From Deltaproteobacteria bacterium (GTDB lineage: Bacteria; Bdellovibrionota; Bdellovibrionia; Bdellovibrionales; JAMPXM01), in the NCBI GenBank assembly GCA_017302795.1, contig JAFLCB010000010.1, forward strand, positions 98,065 to 162,064: 64,000 nucleotides of DNA, read 5' to 3'. Below, piece by piece: positions 51,958 through 59,911 of the stretch (the stretch's first letter is position 1; every line of letters starts with the position of its first letter). The notes beneath the pieces are model-generated. The model did no database searches, was not told the DNA's origin, and worked only from the letters and a program-made list of their open reading frames with translations. A program made the translations under genes and the position numbers.

Positions 51958-52569
51958 TCACAGCCACAGTTTCAAGGTAGCTAAAAAGCTAAGTGCCGAA
52001 AAGCTATCAACACTTACTGTATTGCCCACTAGAGACGTCGCTTCGCCTTTAGAGACTGAATAAAAGCTTAAATCACCGCCGAGCGACAAAGAATCAGTTA
52101 TCCAGTGGTTATAGCCCGCGATCGCACCTGCATGGAACGGAGATGCCGAGACCTGGTTGGGAGAAATGCCAAAATCCATTTTCGTTATGCCCAGCCGAAC
52201 CCCGAAATAAGCTCCTTTCGCCTCGCCTTCGAAATGGTAAGTGCCTTCTACTCCGTAAAAATCCAAATCAAAAGCACCGACAACTCCAGCCTCATCTTTT
52301 TTTGACGTGAAGTAGTACGCTCCTAACCCAAGTTCCGTCCCGATTTTCGCTCCCGCGGTTATCCCCAGCTGAGTCCGCGCAGTTGTGCCGCTTTTGTTCG
52401 GAACCAATAGTCCACCCGCCCCGCCGATCCATAGAGCCTGTTCACCCTCTGCTGCAGCATTTGCCGAGCCCATTCCCGAAATCACAACAAGCGCAACTAC
52501 CATTAGGGTCGACATTCCCGATGCCGCCATACTTACCAATGCCTTCATTTTAGTTTCAGTCCTGATCAT
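51958..52569 (-). CDS. Outer-membrane beta-barrel protein
   Basis: A 203-residue protein with a signal peptide (long core MAASGMSTLMVVALVVISGMG, cleavage around A-N-A-A-A). The mature part is alternating amphipathic strands rich in Gly and aromatic residues (GITAGAKIGTELGLGAYYF, GAFDLDFYGVEGTYHF, GAYFGVRLGITKMDFG) ending in the terminal strand LATLKLWL, typical of 8-strand OmpW/OmpX-like barrels. Two start ATGs (52569, 52548) both have AGGA upstream. The ~225 bp between this gene and the acyltransferase holds nothing recognisable. Confidence 0.78.
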   Translation of the reverse strand: MIRTETKMKALVSMAASGMSTLMVVALVVISGMGSANAAAEGEQALWIGGAGGLLVPNKSGTTARTQLGITAGAKIGTELGLGAYYFTSKKDEAGVVGAFDLDFYGVEGTYHFEGEAKGAYFGVRLGITKMDFGISPNQVSASPFHAGAIAGYNHWITDSLSLGGDLSFYSVSKGEATSLVGNTVSVDSFSALSFLATLKLWL

Positions 52570-52636
52570 TTCATCCTACTTTCGTTCGACAATTATTTAC
52601 TGTCTCTTTCGGGATAAATTATGCTCTCATGAAGAC

Positions 52637-54013
52637 ATGTTCAGACAAGACTTCTGCAATGTGTTGAAGCGCAAAGTGTTCCAAGCCTCGCGGTTTCCGA
52701 TATTTGCTGCCCTTTTGTTTCTCTGTAGCAATGGAAAAACCAATGTCGTTGGCGGCGATGCTCAGAATTTCAACCCAACCAGTAATGGGCTTGATTTTGT
52801 TACCGTACAAAGCTCAGAAACGCTTCGCCCTGGAATTTTCAACCTCGGTCTATTTTTGAACCATGCTGTGAATTCACTTCCCTACTTCGAAGCTTCGCCA
52901 GGAAATCGCCTTAACTTCACAGACAGTCTGACGTCGTTTGATTTCAACGCGGGTGTCGGACTTATGGACAATTGGGACGTAGGCTTCAGTCTTCCCCAAG
53001 TACTCCGACAGCAAGTCGAAGACGGCTCGGGGTCGCGTGGGGAATTTGCAGCGACTGGGATGACAGAGATTCGATTCAATACAAAATTTCGATTCTTGGG
53101 CGATGCTAACGGAGGCGTTGCAGCGATTTTGTCGACAAATTTGAATTTGATTGAAAACAACCCCTATGCGGGGCGAGATAGCGGACCAACATTTAATTTC
53201 GAACTTGCAGGCGACACGACTGTCCACCGCTGGGCGATCGGCGGCAATTTCGGTTATCGCGCGCGCTCAAAAGGAACGAAAATTCCTGGGTCTCTCGCTG
53301 ATCCTCTTGGCAATCAGTGGATTGCTTCCGCAGCCGCTAGCTATCACTTCCCTGAGTACAGCACGAAAGTCATTTCGGAAATCTTCGGCGCTGTTCCAAG
53401 CGAATCAAGCGACAGCTTTGGTGAGCGCAGTCTCTCAAGCTTTGAGTGGTTGATCGGACTAAAATACGACGTGAACACAAATCTCGCGCTGCACGCGGGC
53501 GGTGGCACAGAGTTACTTCAAGGCGTGGCCTCTCCAGATTGGCGACTCTACGCTGGCCTTAATTATGCTTTCGGACCCATCGAAAAAGATCCACCAGTCA
53601 ATCGACCTACAGCAGAAAAGGCCAGCGTCAGTTATTTAGAAGTTGTTCCGATCGGCGTGAAATCCTCTATCCAAGAGCGCTTTCGAACAAGATCCATTCG
53701 GTTTGAATTTGATTCGGACAGAATGATCGGCCGTTACGACGAAGTTCTGCGAGAATTGGCCGACGCACTTTCTCGTGGCTTTAAAATTCTCCGCGTGGAA
53801 GGCCACACTGATTCCGTTGGGCCAGCAAGCTACAACGAATCTCTTTCGCAAAAACGATCCATCGCAATTCGCAAACGATTGATCGAGAAATTCGGTCTCA
53901 ACGGCAATAAAATTCAAGCAGTGGGATACGGCGAAACAAGGCCGATCGAAGATAACGGTAACTACCAAGGGCGCCAAGCAAATCGCCGAGTCGAGTTCGA
54001 AGTCGATCGATAA
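52637..54013 (+). CDS. OmpA-family protein with N-terminal outer-membrane barrel-like domain
   Basis: About 458 residues. After a signal peptide (FPIFAALLFLCSNG) the first ~290 residues look like a beta-barrel or transporter-type porin (GLMDNWDVGFSLPQVLRQ, AAILSTNLNLIENNPYAGRDSGPTFNFELAG). The end is an OmpA peptidoglycan-binding domain (RFEFDSDRMIGRYDEVLRELADAL, VEGHTDSVGPASYNESLSQKR, ANRRVEFEV). It probably tethers the outer membrane to peptidoglycan. The start is ATG 52637; the longer frame to 52385 runs over the divergent barrel gene. Confidence 0.83.
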   Translation: MFRQDFCNVLKRKVFQASRFPIFAALLFLCSNGKTNVVGGDAQNFNPTSNGLDFVTVQSSETLRPGIFNLGLFLNHAVNSLPYFEASPGNRLNFTDSLTSFDFNAGVGLMDNWDVGFSLPQVLRQQVEDGSGSRGEFAATGMTEIRFNTKFRFLGDANGGVAAILSTNLNLIENNPYAGRDSGPTFNFELAGDTTVHRWAIGGNFGYRARSKGTKIPGSLADPLGNQWIASAAASYHFPEYSTKVISEIFGAVPSESSDSFGERSLSSFEWLIGLKYDVNTNLALHAGGGTELLQGVASPDWRLYAGLNYAFGPIEKDPPVNRPTAEKASVSYLEVVPIGVKSSIQERFRTRSIRFEFDSDRMIGRYDEVLRELADALSRGFKILRVEGHTDSVGPASYNESLSQKRSIAIRKRLIEKFGLNGNKIQAVGYGETRPIEDNGNYQGRQANRRVEFEVDR

Positions 54014-54187
54014 ACGTTAAAACTTCTAGACGCCAGATTGGCACTGGGCTTGGCATTTTTTCCAGTCCAAAACCAGCCACCTCCCCAGCGCCACCTATAA
54101 GCGCCGACTTGGACCGTCATGGCGGACCATTCTGTCAAAATCTCATTGGATGGCCCTTGGCCCCAAATATGCCTTTGAAGCAGTCAT

Positions 54188-55036
54188 ATGAAACATTCCC
54201 CTACTCCCCTAAATTCCATCAAAATCGCTCTTTTGTCGGCTCTCATTGGCTCAAGCCTAACCGTTTCGGCAACCGCCTTAGGAAATGAGGGTTTTCAAAG
54301 TCCACTTCAGCGATCAGCCTCCGTATCCTCACTCATTCAGGTCGAGGGGCTCTCACAAGCCGAGAAAACTCGTCTTCGAGGTTTTCTGCGAACAGCAGCC
54401 TACGGTGAAAGTGCGCCAGGAGCCGTGAGGATTTCCGCAAACCTCCTGGATGCTGTCGCTAATGATGGACGTGGGTCTACACGCAAAGCGAAACCAAAAC
54501 CGAATGATGACGGTGAGTGCTTTTTCCAGGTCCCGGAACGCTTTTCGCTTTTCAAAGCGACCACTGACAGAGATCCATGTGCTGGCCTCGGGACACTTTT
54601 AATTGCAGATACCGAAACCCAAATCCTTTACCTCTGCAAGAACGGAAAGTCCGTTAAAGACTTCGACTTTGCAAAAGGATGGAATGGTACCGCAAAGCGG
54701 GAAGAAGGCGACGAACGAACGCCACTCGGCGTCTACAACATCAAGGCTCCGCAGAAATCTTCAAGTGGGTTTCATAAATTCATCCACATCAGCTATCCGA
54801 CCCCGCACCAGAAAAGCCAAGGCTATACTGGCTCGAATGTCGGCATTCACGGTCCAAGCCGATGGGCGCGATGCCTCGGAAGACTTAACACCTACGTTTT
54901 TGATTGGACAAACGGTTGCATCGCCGTTGGGAGCGACCGCGAAATTGACGAAGTCAGTCGCTTCGTAGAAGAAAACACAGTCACGAAACTCGCTGTGTAT
55001 CCGCTGGAAGAAACAGGGAACTCACTTGCGAAATAG
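54188..55036 (+). CDS. L,D-transpeptidase (YkuD domain)
   Basis: A 282-residue exported YkuD-type enzyme: signal peptide (IALLSALIGSSLTVSATA), a ~100-residue linker, then the catalytic domain with ERTPLGVYNI, GIHGPSRWARCLG and the nucleophile in WTNGCIAVG. Such enzymes form 3-3 cross-links or attach proteins or D-amino acids to peptidoglycan. Predatory bacteria use several to alter self and prey wall, which would fit. Second transpeptidase follows 217 bp downstream. Confidence 0.88.
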   Translation: MKHSPTPLNSIKIALLSALIGSSLTVSATALGNEGFQSPLQRSASVSSLIQVEGLSQAEKTRLRGFLRTAAYGESAPGAVRISANLLDAVANDGRGSTRKAKPKPNDDGECFFQVPERFSLFKATTDRDPCAGLGTLLIADTETQILYLCKNGKSVKDFDFAKGWNGTAKREEGDERTPLGVYNIKAPQKSSSGFHKFIHISYPTPHQKSQGYTGSNVGIHGPSRWARCLGRLNTYVFDWTNGCIAVGSDREIDEVSRFVEENTVTKLAVYPLEETGNSLAK

Positions 55037-55253
55037 CACCGCCGCCCACTTCTTGAATCTTCACGGCTTCATGAAAGGTCTTCAGTCGAACTAAAAGACC
55101 GCCCAACCAACGAGGCCCAAACGCAATTAAGCGAGGAATCAGCAGTAAAATTTTCGAAATCTCCTGGCCCAAGGATTGCCTTACCTCGCACCCAGAAGAA
55201 ATTAAGAATTTAAAACTGAAATCGTTTTGTCATTTATTATTAGGAGTTCAAAA

Positions 55254-56756
55254 ATGAAAGTGAACGCACTTCGACGAGCACAAACAGCCCTACTGGCGAT
55301 CACGATCGCCTCTTTGGCAACTGCGTGTTCAAAGTCTGAACTAACACAATCTGATAAAGTTGCTTCGAACACGGGCTACGAAGTGACTGAAGAGCAAGTC
55401 GGGATCGTAGCTCAGTCAGAAGTAAAAGAATCCAAACGCTTCTTTATCTCTGCAGAATCTATTCGCGTTCGCGCGACACCTGAAACTGACACTGTTGAAA
55501 ATGTCGTCGGCCGTCTTTACGTCAATGACCAAGTTGAAGTCATCGACGCAACCCCTGTCGGCAAAGATGCGCTTGTCAAAGTTCGGGTCATTTCTAGCAC
55601 GTCCTCACTTCCCGGTGACAGCGAACTCTATGTGTCGTCGAAATACTTCAATGCAGAAAAAAAAGCGATCGACCCTGTTGCGACTTCGATTCAGGCACCA
55701 GCTGCTGACACTCCGAAAGTCATCGGTCAACGGGCGGCGAAAGCCAATCGCCTGTTCGTTGTCACAAACGTGGCGACAGAGAAGCTGCGCGTTTACGAGC
55801 GTTGTCTTCCAGCCGAAGGATGCGTTAACCGCATGATTCTCGAAACTGACGTTGTTAACGGTGAAGATGATGACGGAACTCGTACAAACGTCGGATTTTA
55901 TCAAGTTCAATACTGGGTAAAGTTCTATGAAGTTTATCGTGACGGCGCAAAAACTTATCCGGCTTGGTACAAACCAGGGTACCCTGCGGTTCCAGAACCA
56001 GGAAACCGAACCGCTTGGTTTAACAGCTCTTACATGCCGAATGGCGAAGGCGACATGCGCGGAGCTTTTGGTTGGTACACGAAATTCGTTGGTCCGAATG
56101 CTAACGGCCAATGGACTCATGGCACAGCCGGCTGGGGAAAAGACAAAAAAGACTTCATTACCTTCAAAGAATCATTTTGGGGTAAACTTACGAACCTCTT
56201 CACCTCGATCCGAAGCCATGGTTGCACACGGGTCGACAACGAATCGATCGCCTACCTCCGAAGTCTCGTTCCAGTTGGTACGCCGTTGATCAAAATTTAT
56301 GCGCGTGAAGCATATCGCGATCCGGCTCGTTCAATGTATCCGAAAAACGCTGGGCGATGGGAATACATCCTCACGAAAAATGGACATCAGGCGAAAAACA
56401 ACCACCAGCTAGCAGATCGCCAAACCGTTCTTAATGAAGGCACTCCACGATCAGAGTGGCTAGACCAAGGGGTTTATGACGTTGATCAAACACCAGATGT
56501 AGCAGACGGCGATCTCTATAGTCTTGGTGGTTCGTCCTTCCGCGGTCACTTTGTCGTGGACGAAGGAACAGTCGTTAACTACCAACATCCATCGGGCATG
56601 AAACGCGGTGGCTACAGTGACCGGCTTGTTCCAGATTACATGGTTTCAAACAACGCTGATGTAAAAGGTGAAACGAATAAAGATCGCGGGGAACCACGCA
56701 ACAATGGAAACAACCATTTTAACAATGACTGGCACAATAACTACGGCGGCGGCTAA
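55254..56756 (+). CDS. L,D-transpeptidase lipoprotein with SH3-like domain and Asn/Gly-rich tail
   Basis: About 500 residues; start ATG 55254 with GGAG 7 bases upstream. Lipobox L-A-T-A-C (Cys ~25), an SH3b-like domain (FFISAESIRVRATPETDTVENVVGRLYVNDQVEVI), then a YkuD catalytic region: THGTAGWGKD and SIRSHGCTRVDNESI with catalytic Cys. The last ~20 residues are low-complexity (NNGNNHFNNDWHNNYGGG). It likely acts on peptidoglycan at the outer membrane. A strong Rho-independent terminator follows. Confidence 0.85.
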   Translation: MKVNALRRAQTALLAITIASLATACSKSELTQSDKVASNTGYEVTEEQVGIVAQSEVKESKRFFISAESIRVRATPETDTVENVVGRLYVNDQVEVIDATPVGKDALVKVRVISSTSSLPGDSELYVSSKYFNAEKKAIDPVATSIQAPAADTPKVIGQRAAKANRLFVVTNVATEKLRVYERCLPAEGCVNRMILETDVVNGEDDDGTRTNVGFYQVQYWVKFYEVYRDGAKTYPAWYKPGYPAVPEPGNRTAWFNSSYMPNGEGDMRGAFGWYTKFVGPNANGQWTHGTAGWGKDKKDFITFKESFWGKLTNLFTSIRSHGCTRVDNESIAYLRSLVPVGTPLIKIYAREAYRDPARSMYPKNAGRWEYILTKNGHQAKNNHQLADRQTVLNEGTPRSEWLDQGVYDVDQTPDVADGDLYSLGGSSFRGHFVVDEGTVVNYQHPSGMKRGGYSDRLVPDYMVSNNADVKGETNKDRGEPRNNGNNHFNNDWHNNYGGG

Positions 56757-56800
56757 ATCTTAAATTGTCAGATAATTGCCCGATGGTTTTCAGGGGCGAA

Positions 56801-56831
56801 AAAAGGCCATCTCCGAACGAGATGGCCTTTT
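56801..56831. terminator. Bidirectional Rho-independent terminator
   Basis: AAAAGGCCATCTC (56801-56813) pairs with GAGATGGCCTTTT (56819-56831), a perfect 13-bp stem with a 5-base loop, followed by GCTTTT on the + side and preceded by an A-run. It ends the transpeptidase gene and, from the other strand, the patatin gene whose stop is at 56837. Confidence 0.9.
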
Positions 56832-56836
56832 GCTTT

Positions 56837-57847
56837 TCAAAGAAATCGCCCCTTGATGTCGATCGAAGATTCTTTTCCGATTTTCTCGAAGCTCTTTTCG
56901 ATCCAACCATCTGCCGATTTGCGGCCCATTTCATACAAGTGCTTTAGAAACTGAGGCTCAATCAAAACTTTAGTAGCAGACCCAAGGCGCATCAACTCTA
57001 CTTCGCTTTCAATCATGTGAACTAAGATCGGGCGATAGCGCTCACCGTCCAGGGCTCCCTTTTGAATCAATCGATTCACAAAATGCACCGCTCGCATTTC
57101 ACTGGCAAGACTGGCATTAAAGGAAATCTCAGACATTCGGTCTTGAATTTCAAATACTGATTTTGGGACCGACTCTCGCTTGATCGGATTGATTTGCACG
57201 ATCACGATGTCTTGCGAATCGCACTCGTAAAACAGGGGATACAGTGCCGGATTCCCTACGAAGCCGCCATCCCAGTAATGTTGATTATCAACTTCGACCG
57301 CATGGAACATCAACGGTAGCGCCGTACTCGCCATCAGAGCAGCTTGTGTCATTTCCTCTCGTCGGAAGACACGTATATGACCTGTTTCGATGGACGTCGC
57401 CGATACAAATATTTTCATCGAATCAAGCGAACGAACGGCCTCAAAATCGACATGCTTCGCAATCAGCTCTCTAAGCGGATTAATGTTCATTGGGTTCCAC
57501 TGGTACGGGGAAACCAAATGCGTGAAAGACGCAAACAGATGATAGGACCAGGAAAGATCAAATCCGAAGCGGCCAAATACCACATCCAGAGGGTGGCGCC
57601 GGTAAGGTGTCAGTTGGTGCATTTCTCCAACCGCAAGCCAGAAATCTCGAAGTGCCAATCGAGCTCCATCGCGACCGCCTTGCGCCAGACCTGAAGCCAT
57701 AACTAGTCCGTTCACTGCACCTGCAGAGGTCCCCGAAAGTCCATCGAACTCAAGTCTCGGATCTTCCAATAGACGATCTAAAACTCCCCACGTGAAAGCT
57801 CCGTGGGAGCCGCCTCCCTGAAGGGCAAGATTGATTTTCTTCGTCAT
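56837..57847 (-). CDS. Patatin-like phospholipase
   Basis: About 336 residues, starting at MTKKINLALQGGGSHGAF with GGAGG upstream; the longer frame to 57892 adds a non-conserved tail. The oxyanion Gly motif GGGSHGAF, nucleophile GTSAGAVNG (Ser ~45) and catalytic D-G-G in YWDGGFVGN are all present. It should hydrolyse acyl groups of membrane phospholipids. There is no signal peptide, so cytoplasmic action or secretion by another route is expected. Confidence 0.88.
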   Translation of the reverse strand: MTKKINLALQGGGSHGAFTWGVLDRLLEDPRLEFDGLSGTSAGAVNGLVMASGLAQGGRDGARLALRDFWLAVGEMHQLTPYRRHPLDVVFGRFGFDLSWSYHLFASFTHLVSPYQWNPMNINPLRELIAKHVDFEAVRSLDSMKIFVSATSIETGHIRVFRREEMTQAALMASTALPLMFHAVEVDNQHYWDGGFVGNPALYPLFYECDSQDIVIVQINPIKRESVPKSVFEIQDRMSEISFNASLASEMRAVHFVNRLIQKGALDGERYRPILVHMIESEVELMRLGSATKVLIEPQFLKHLYEMGRKSADGWIEKSFEKIGKESSIDIKGRFL

Positions 57848-58002
57848 CTGATTTCCGCCTCCCGCACTAATTGAGCTCAGCATTTTTACCACTCAAAGTA
57901 AAAACCCGCTGGTTTAGTATCAACGAGAGACACTTAAAGCCTCAAAGAGAGACTTTACTCCACCAGACTGAAGTCAGAGGTAACTGGACCCGATGAGCAA
58001 AT

Positions 58003-58371
58003 GTGAGATCCGCTAAAGGAATATTCAATATAAAGAACTTCGATCGCGATGGGAGCGAGCTCCTAGTGGGCGACAGAGTTGGCTTTGTGATGCGCGGATG
58101 GTTCTTACCGCGGGAACAAGAGTCCTTCGGAATCATTGTCGAAATCGATCCGCGTGGCGGGATCAAAATCGATGTCGTTGAAAACTACCGTCGGTTCACC
58201 TCGTCGGGTCGTCTTGCGCTGCGCGAAAAGGTCATATTTTTCACCCACCACACTTACTGTTCCAAATCGCGCACACGAAAATTCGCGAAGGAAGAAGATG
58301 GAACTGTTCTCTGCCTCTTTAAAATCGAGGCGGATCAAATACCTGCGAATCAGGCCCCAAGCCTCCCCTGA
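58003..58371 (+). CDS. Small protein of unknown function
   Basis: A 122-residue protein with GTG start (58003). The sequence is basic and beta-rich (LVGDRVGFVMRGWFLPREQESFGIIVEIDPRGGIKIDVV) like a small binding domain of the PilZ or SH3 type, but without a clear RxxxR/DxSxxG pair, so a c-di-GMP role is not supported. No neighbour is informative. The gene call is moderate because the start is weak. Confidence 0.48.
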   Translation: MRSAKGIFNIKNFDRDGSELLVGDRVGFVMRGWFLPREQESFGIIVEIDPRGGIKIDVVENYRRFTSSGRLALREKVIFFTHHTYCSKSRTRKFAKEEDGTVLCLFKIEADQIPANQAPSLP

Positions 58372-58450
58372 GTGCCAATCTGAACTCTAGACAACCTAAT
58401 GAACTTGAATTTAGATGGTCCCGAATCTTCAACATTCAGGAGCGTCGTTC

Positions 58451-58924
58451 ATGAAATTGAAATCGAACACGAAGGTACGCCTTGCACTCTCAATGTGTGC
58501 TCTTATTTTAGGCGCCGTCATGACATTAGGCGGTTGTGCCATTGCACCAAAATCGGTGGCACAGGGCGAAGTGATGTCCCCCGAGGGCGATGCCCAACGA
58601 ATGTTTGAAGTGCTCGATGTCAACGGCGATGGCCTCGTTTCAAAAGCCGAGGCGAAAAGTGGGCTTCAATATTTGGTCGCCTCTTACGATCGTGGGGGAA
58701 AAACAGAGATCCTCGCGGCGAAACAAGGCGCTGATGGGAAATCGAAACCGGTCAAACGCAAGTCAAAACGAAAACCAACTTCACAAGATGCGGAAAAAGC
58801 ATTTGAGGCTCTATTTGCTGAGCCAACGAAGGTGGGAAATGGCCTCACACAAGACGAGTTTAAAACTCTGGTTGTGAAAGCTTCTGACAATCCAGAGTCA
58901 GACCCCTTTGCAGCATTCTTCTAA
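58451..58924 (+). CDS. EF-hand lipoprotein
   Basis: About 157 residues starting at MKLKSNTKVRLAL with GGAG 8 bases upstream. Lipobox T-L-G-G-C (Cys ~28), then one canonical EF-hand loop DVNGDGLVSKAE (positions 1, 3, 5 and 12 fit Ca2+ binding), a Lys-rich middle (PVKRKSKRKPTS) and a weaker second unit ending GNGLTQDEFKTLV. Probable Ca2+-binding envelope lipoprotein of unknown function. Confidence 0.78.
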   Translation: MKLKSNTKVRLALSMCALILGAVMTLGGCAIAPKSVAQGEVMSPEGDAQRMFEVLDVNGDGLVSKAEAKSGLQYLVASYDRGGKTEILAAKQGADGKSKPVKRKSKRKPTSQDAEKAFEALFAEPTKVGNGLTQDEFKTLVVKASDNPESDPFAAFF

Positions 58925-58967
58925 GTATTTCTTTTTTTTAAGTGATTCAATCTTCCTTGCCACACAA

Positions 58968-58990
58968 GCCCCAGGTATTTAACTTGGGGC
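58968..58990. terminator. Hairpin between the EF-hand lipoprotein and the next gene
   Basis: GCCCCAGGT (58968-58976) pairs with ACTTGGGGC (58982-58990), 9 bp with one G-T pair and a 5-base loop. A T-rich run (CTTTTTTTTA) lies upstream rather than downstream. It may be an imperfect terminator or a leader hairpin for the following gene. Confidence 0.45.
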
Positions 58991-59012
58991 CGAAATTCAA
59001 TAGGGAGACATC

Positions 59013-59576
59013 ATGCCATTTAACATTCCAAGTGTACTCATTAGGCTCATAGCACCAGCGATAACGATTTCCGCAGCCGCAGGCATGGTAGTGACTTTTT
59101 CAGTGGCAGGAATTCGATCTGCCGGAGCAGCAGAAATTCGAAAGGTATTTGACGGAACAGCGGCCTACTGCCCACCAAAAGAAGCCCACAACCCGATCGT
59201 TCCCGAAACGGCATTGCGTGCCGAAGTTGACGGCCAGGCGTTGTTAGTCACTCTGAATGTCTGCGAAAATGGCCAATGGATGCGCGATCCGTCGCCAGCC
59301 GTTCATCGCTATACGGCTCCGGGCGGCGAAATTGTTGAATTACAATTTGAAAATTTCCGTCTCGTTGTGCAGACATCCGACTGGACGAAAACAAAGTTCA
59401 TCCCGCTGCCAAACTTTTCTACTCAAGCGTCTGCGCGACTCGCACTGAGCGAGATCGAGTTCATCGAGGCACCCGCGCTCGATATCAGCCTTACGGCTGT
59501 GCGGACAACAAAGACCTCAACCGGATACACCTTCACGGAAGATGTTACCTGGGGCGCATTGCGACTGCTAAAGTAG
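59013..59576 (+). CDS. Secreted protein of unknown function
   Basis: A 187-residue protein with GGGAG just ahead of the ATG. Signal-type N-terminus (MPFNIPSVLIRLIAPAITIS, then FSVAGIRSAGA) followed by a beta-rich mature part with two Cys (AAYCPPKE, LNVCENGQW) that could pair. No family recognised. Its TAG stop is immediately followed by the convergent YeaQ-type gene's end at 59577. Confidence 0.65.
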   Translation: MPFNIPSVLIRLIAPAITISAAAGMVVTFSVAGIRSAGAAEIRKVFDGTAAYCPPKEAHNPIVPETALRAEVDGQALLVTLNVCENGQWMRDPSPAVHRYTAPGGEIVELQFENFRLVVQTSDWTKTKFIPLPNFSTQASARLALSEIEFIEAPALDISLTAVRTTKTSTGYTFTEDVTWGALRLLK

Positions 59577-59828
59577 TTAACGCGCTGATCTTCCCCGAGA
59601 AAATGCCTGAAACAAAAATAAAATTACCATCGCCCCAATGACGGCGGCGATGAACCCAACAGGCTCCCCGGTGGCATAGATCCCAAATGCGCCGCCCGCC
59701 CAATTGGCAAGCATTGCACCAGCGATCCCAAGAATCATCGTCATGAAAATCCCTCCCGGATTCGGGCCGGGCATTATAAATTTCGCTACGATACCGACCA
59801 TCAGCCCAATAATTAAAACCCAAATCAT
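59577..59828 (-). CDS. GlsB/YeaQ/YmgE family small membrane protein
   Basis: An 83-residue integral membrane protein with three hydrophobic helices and the family Gly-rich core: GLMVGIVAKFIMPGPNPGG and MTMILGIAGAMLANWAGGAFG. These transglycosylase-associated stress proteins are widespread, with unclear function. Single gene; a terminator of the downstream-lying OmpA gene precedes it on this strand. Confidence 0.87.
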   Translation of the reverse strand: MIWVLIIGLMVGIVAKFIMPGPNPGGIFMTMILGIAGAMLANWAGGAFGIYATGEPVGFIAAVIGAMVILFLFQAFSRGRSAR

Positions 59829-59861
59829 AGAAAACTCCTGGTTGAAAACCGCATCCTTGGT

Positions 59862-59890
59862 AAAAAAAAAGCCACAAGAAATCTTGTGGC
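59862..59890 (-). terminator. Rho-independent terminator of the OmpA-domain lipoprotein gene
   Basis: GCCACAAG (59871-59878) and CTTGTGGC (59883-59890) form a perfect 8-bp stem with a 4-base loop, followed on the - strand by nine T (A-run at 59862-59870). It lies ~20 bp beyond the stop of the OmpA-domain gene at 59912. Confidence 0.92.
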
Positions 59891-59911
59891 TTCCTGCGGA
59901 ACGAGAACTTC

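Noticed and set aside
51731-52063. A 110-residue + frame between the acyltransferase and the barrel gene
   Set aside because: No ribosome site; overlaps the real barrel gene on the other strand and has no protein-like features.
58003-58371. PilZ domain in the 122-residue protein
   Set aside because: The RxxxR and DxSxxG motifs of PilZ are not both present.
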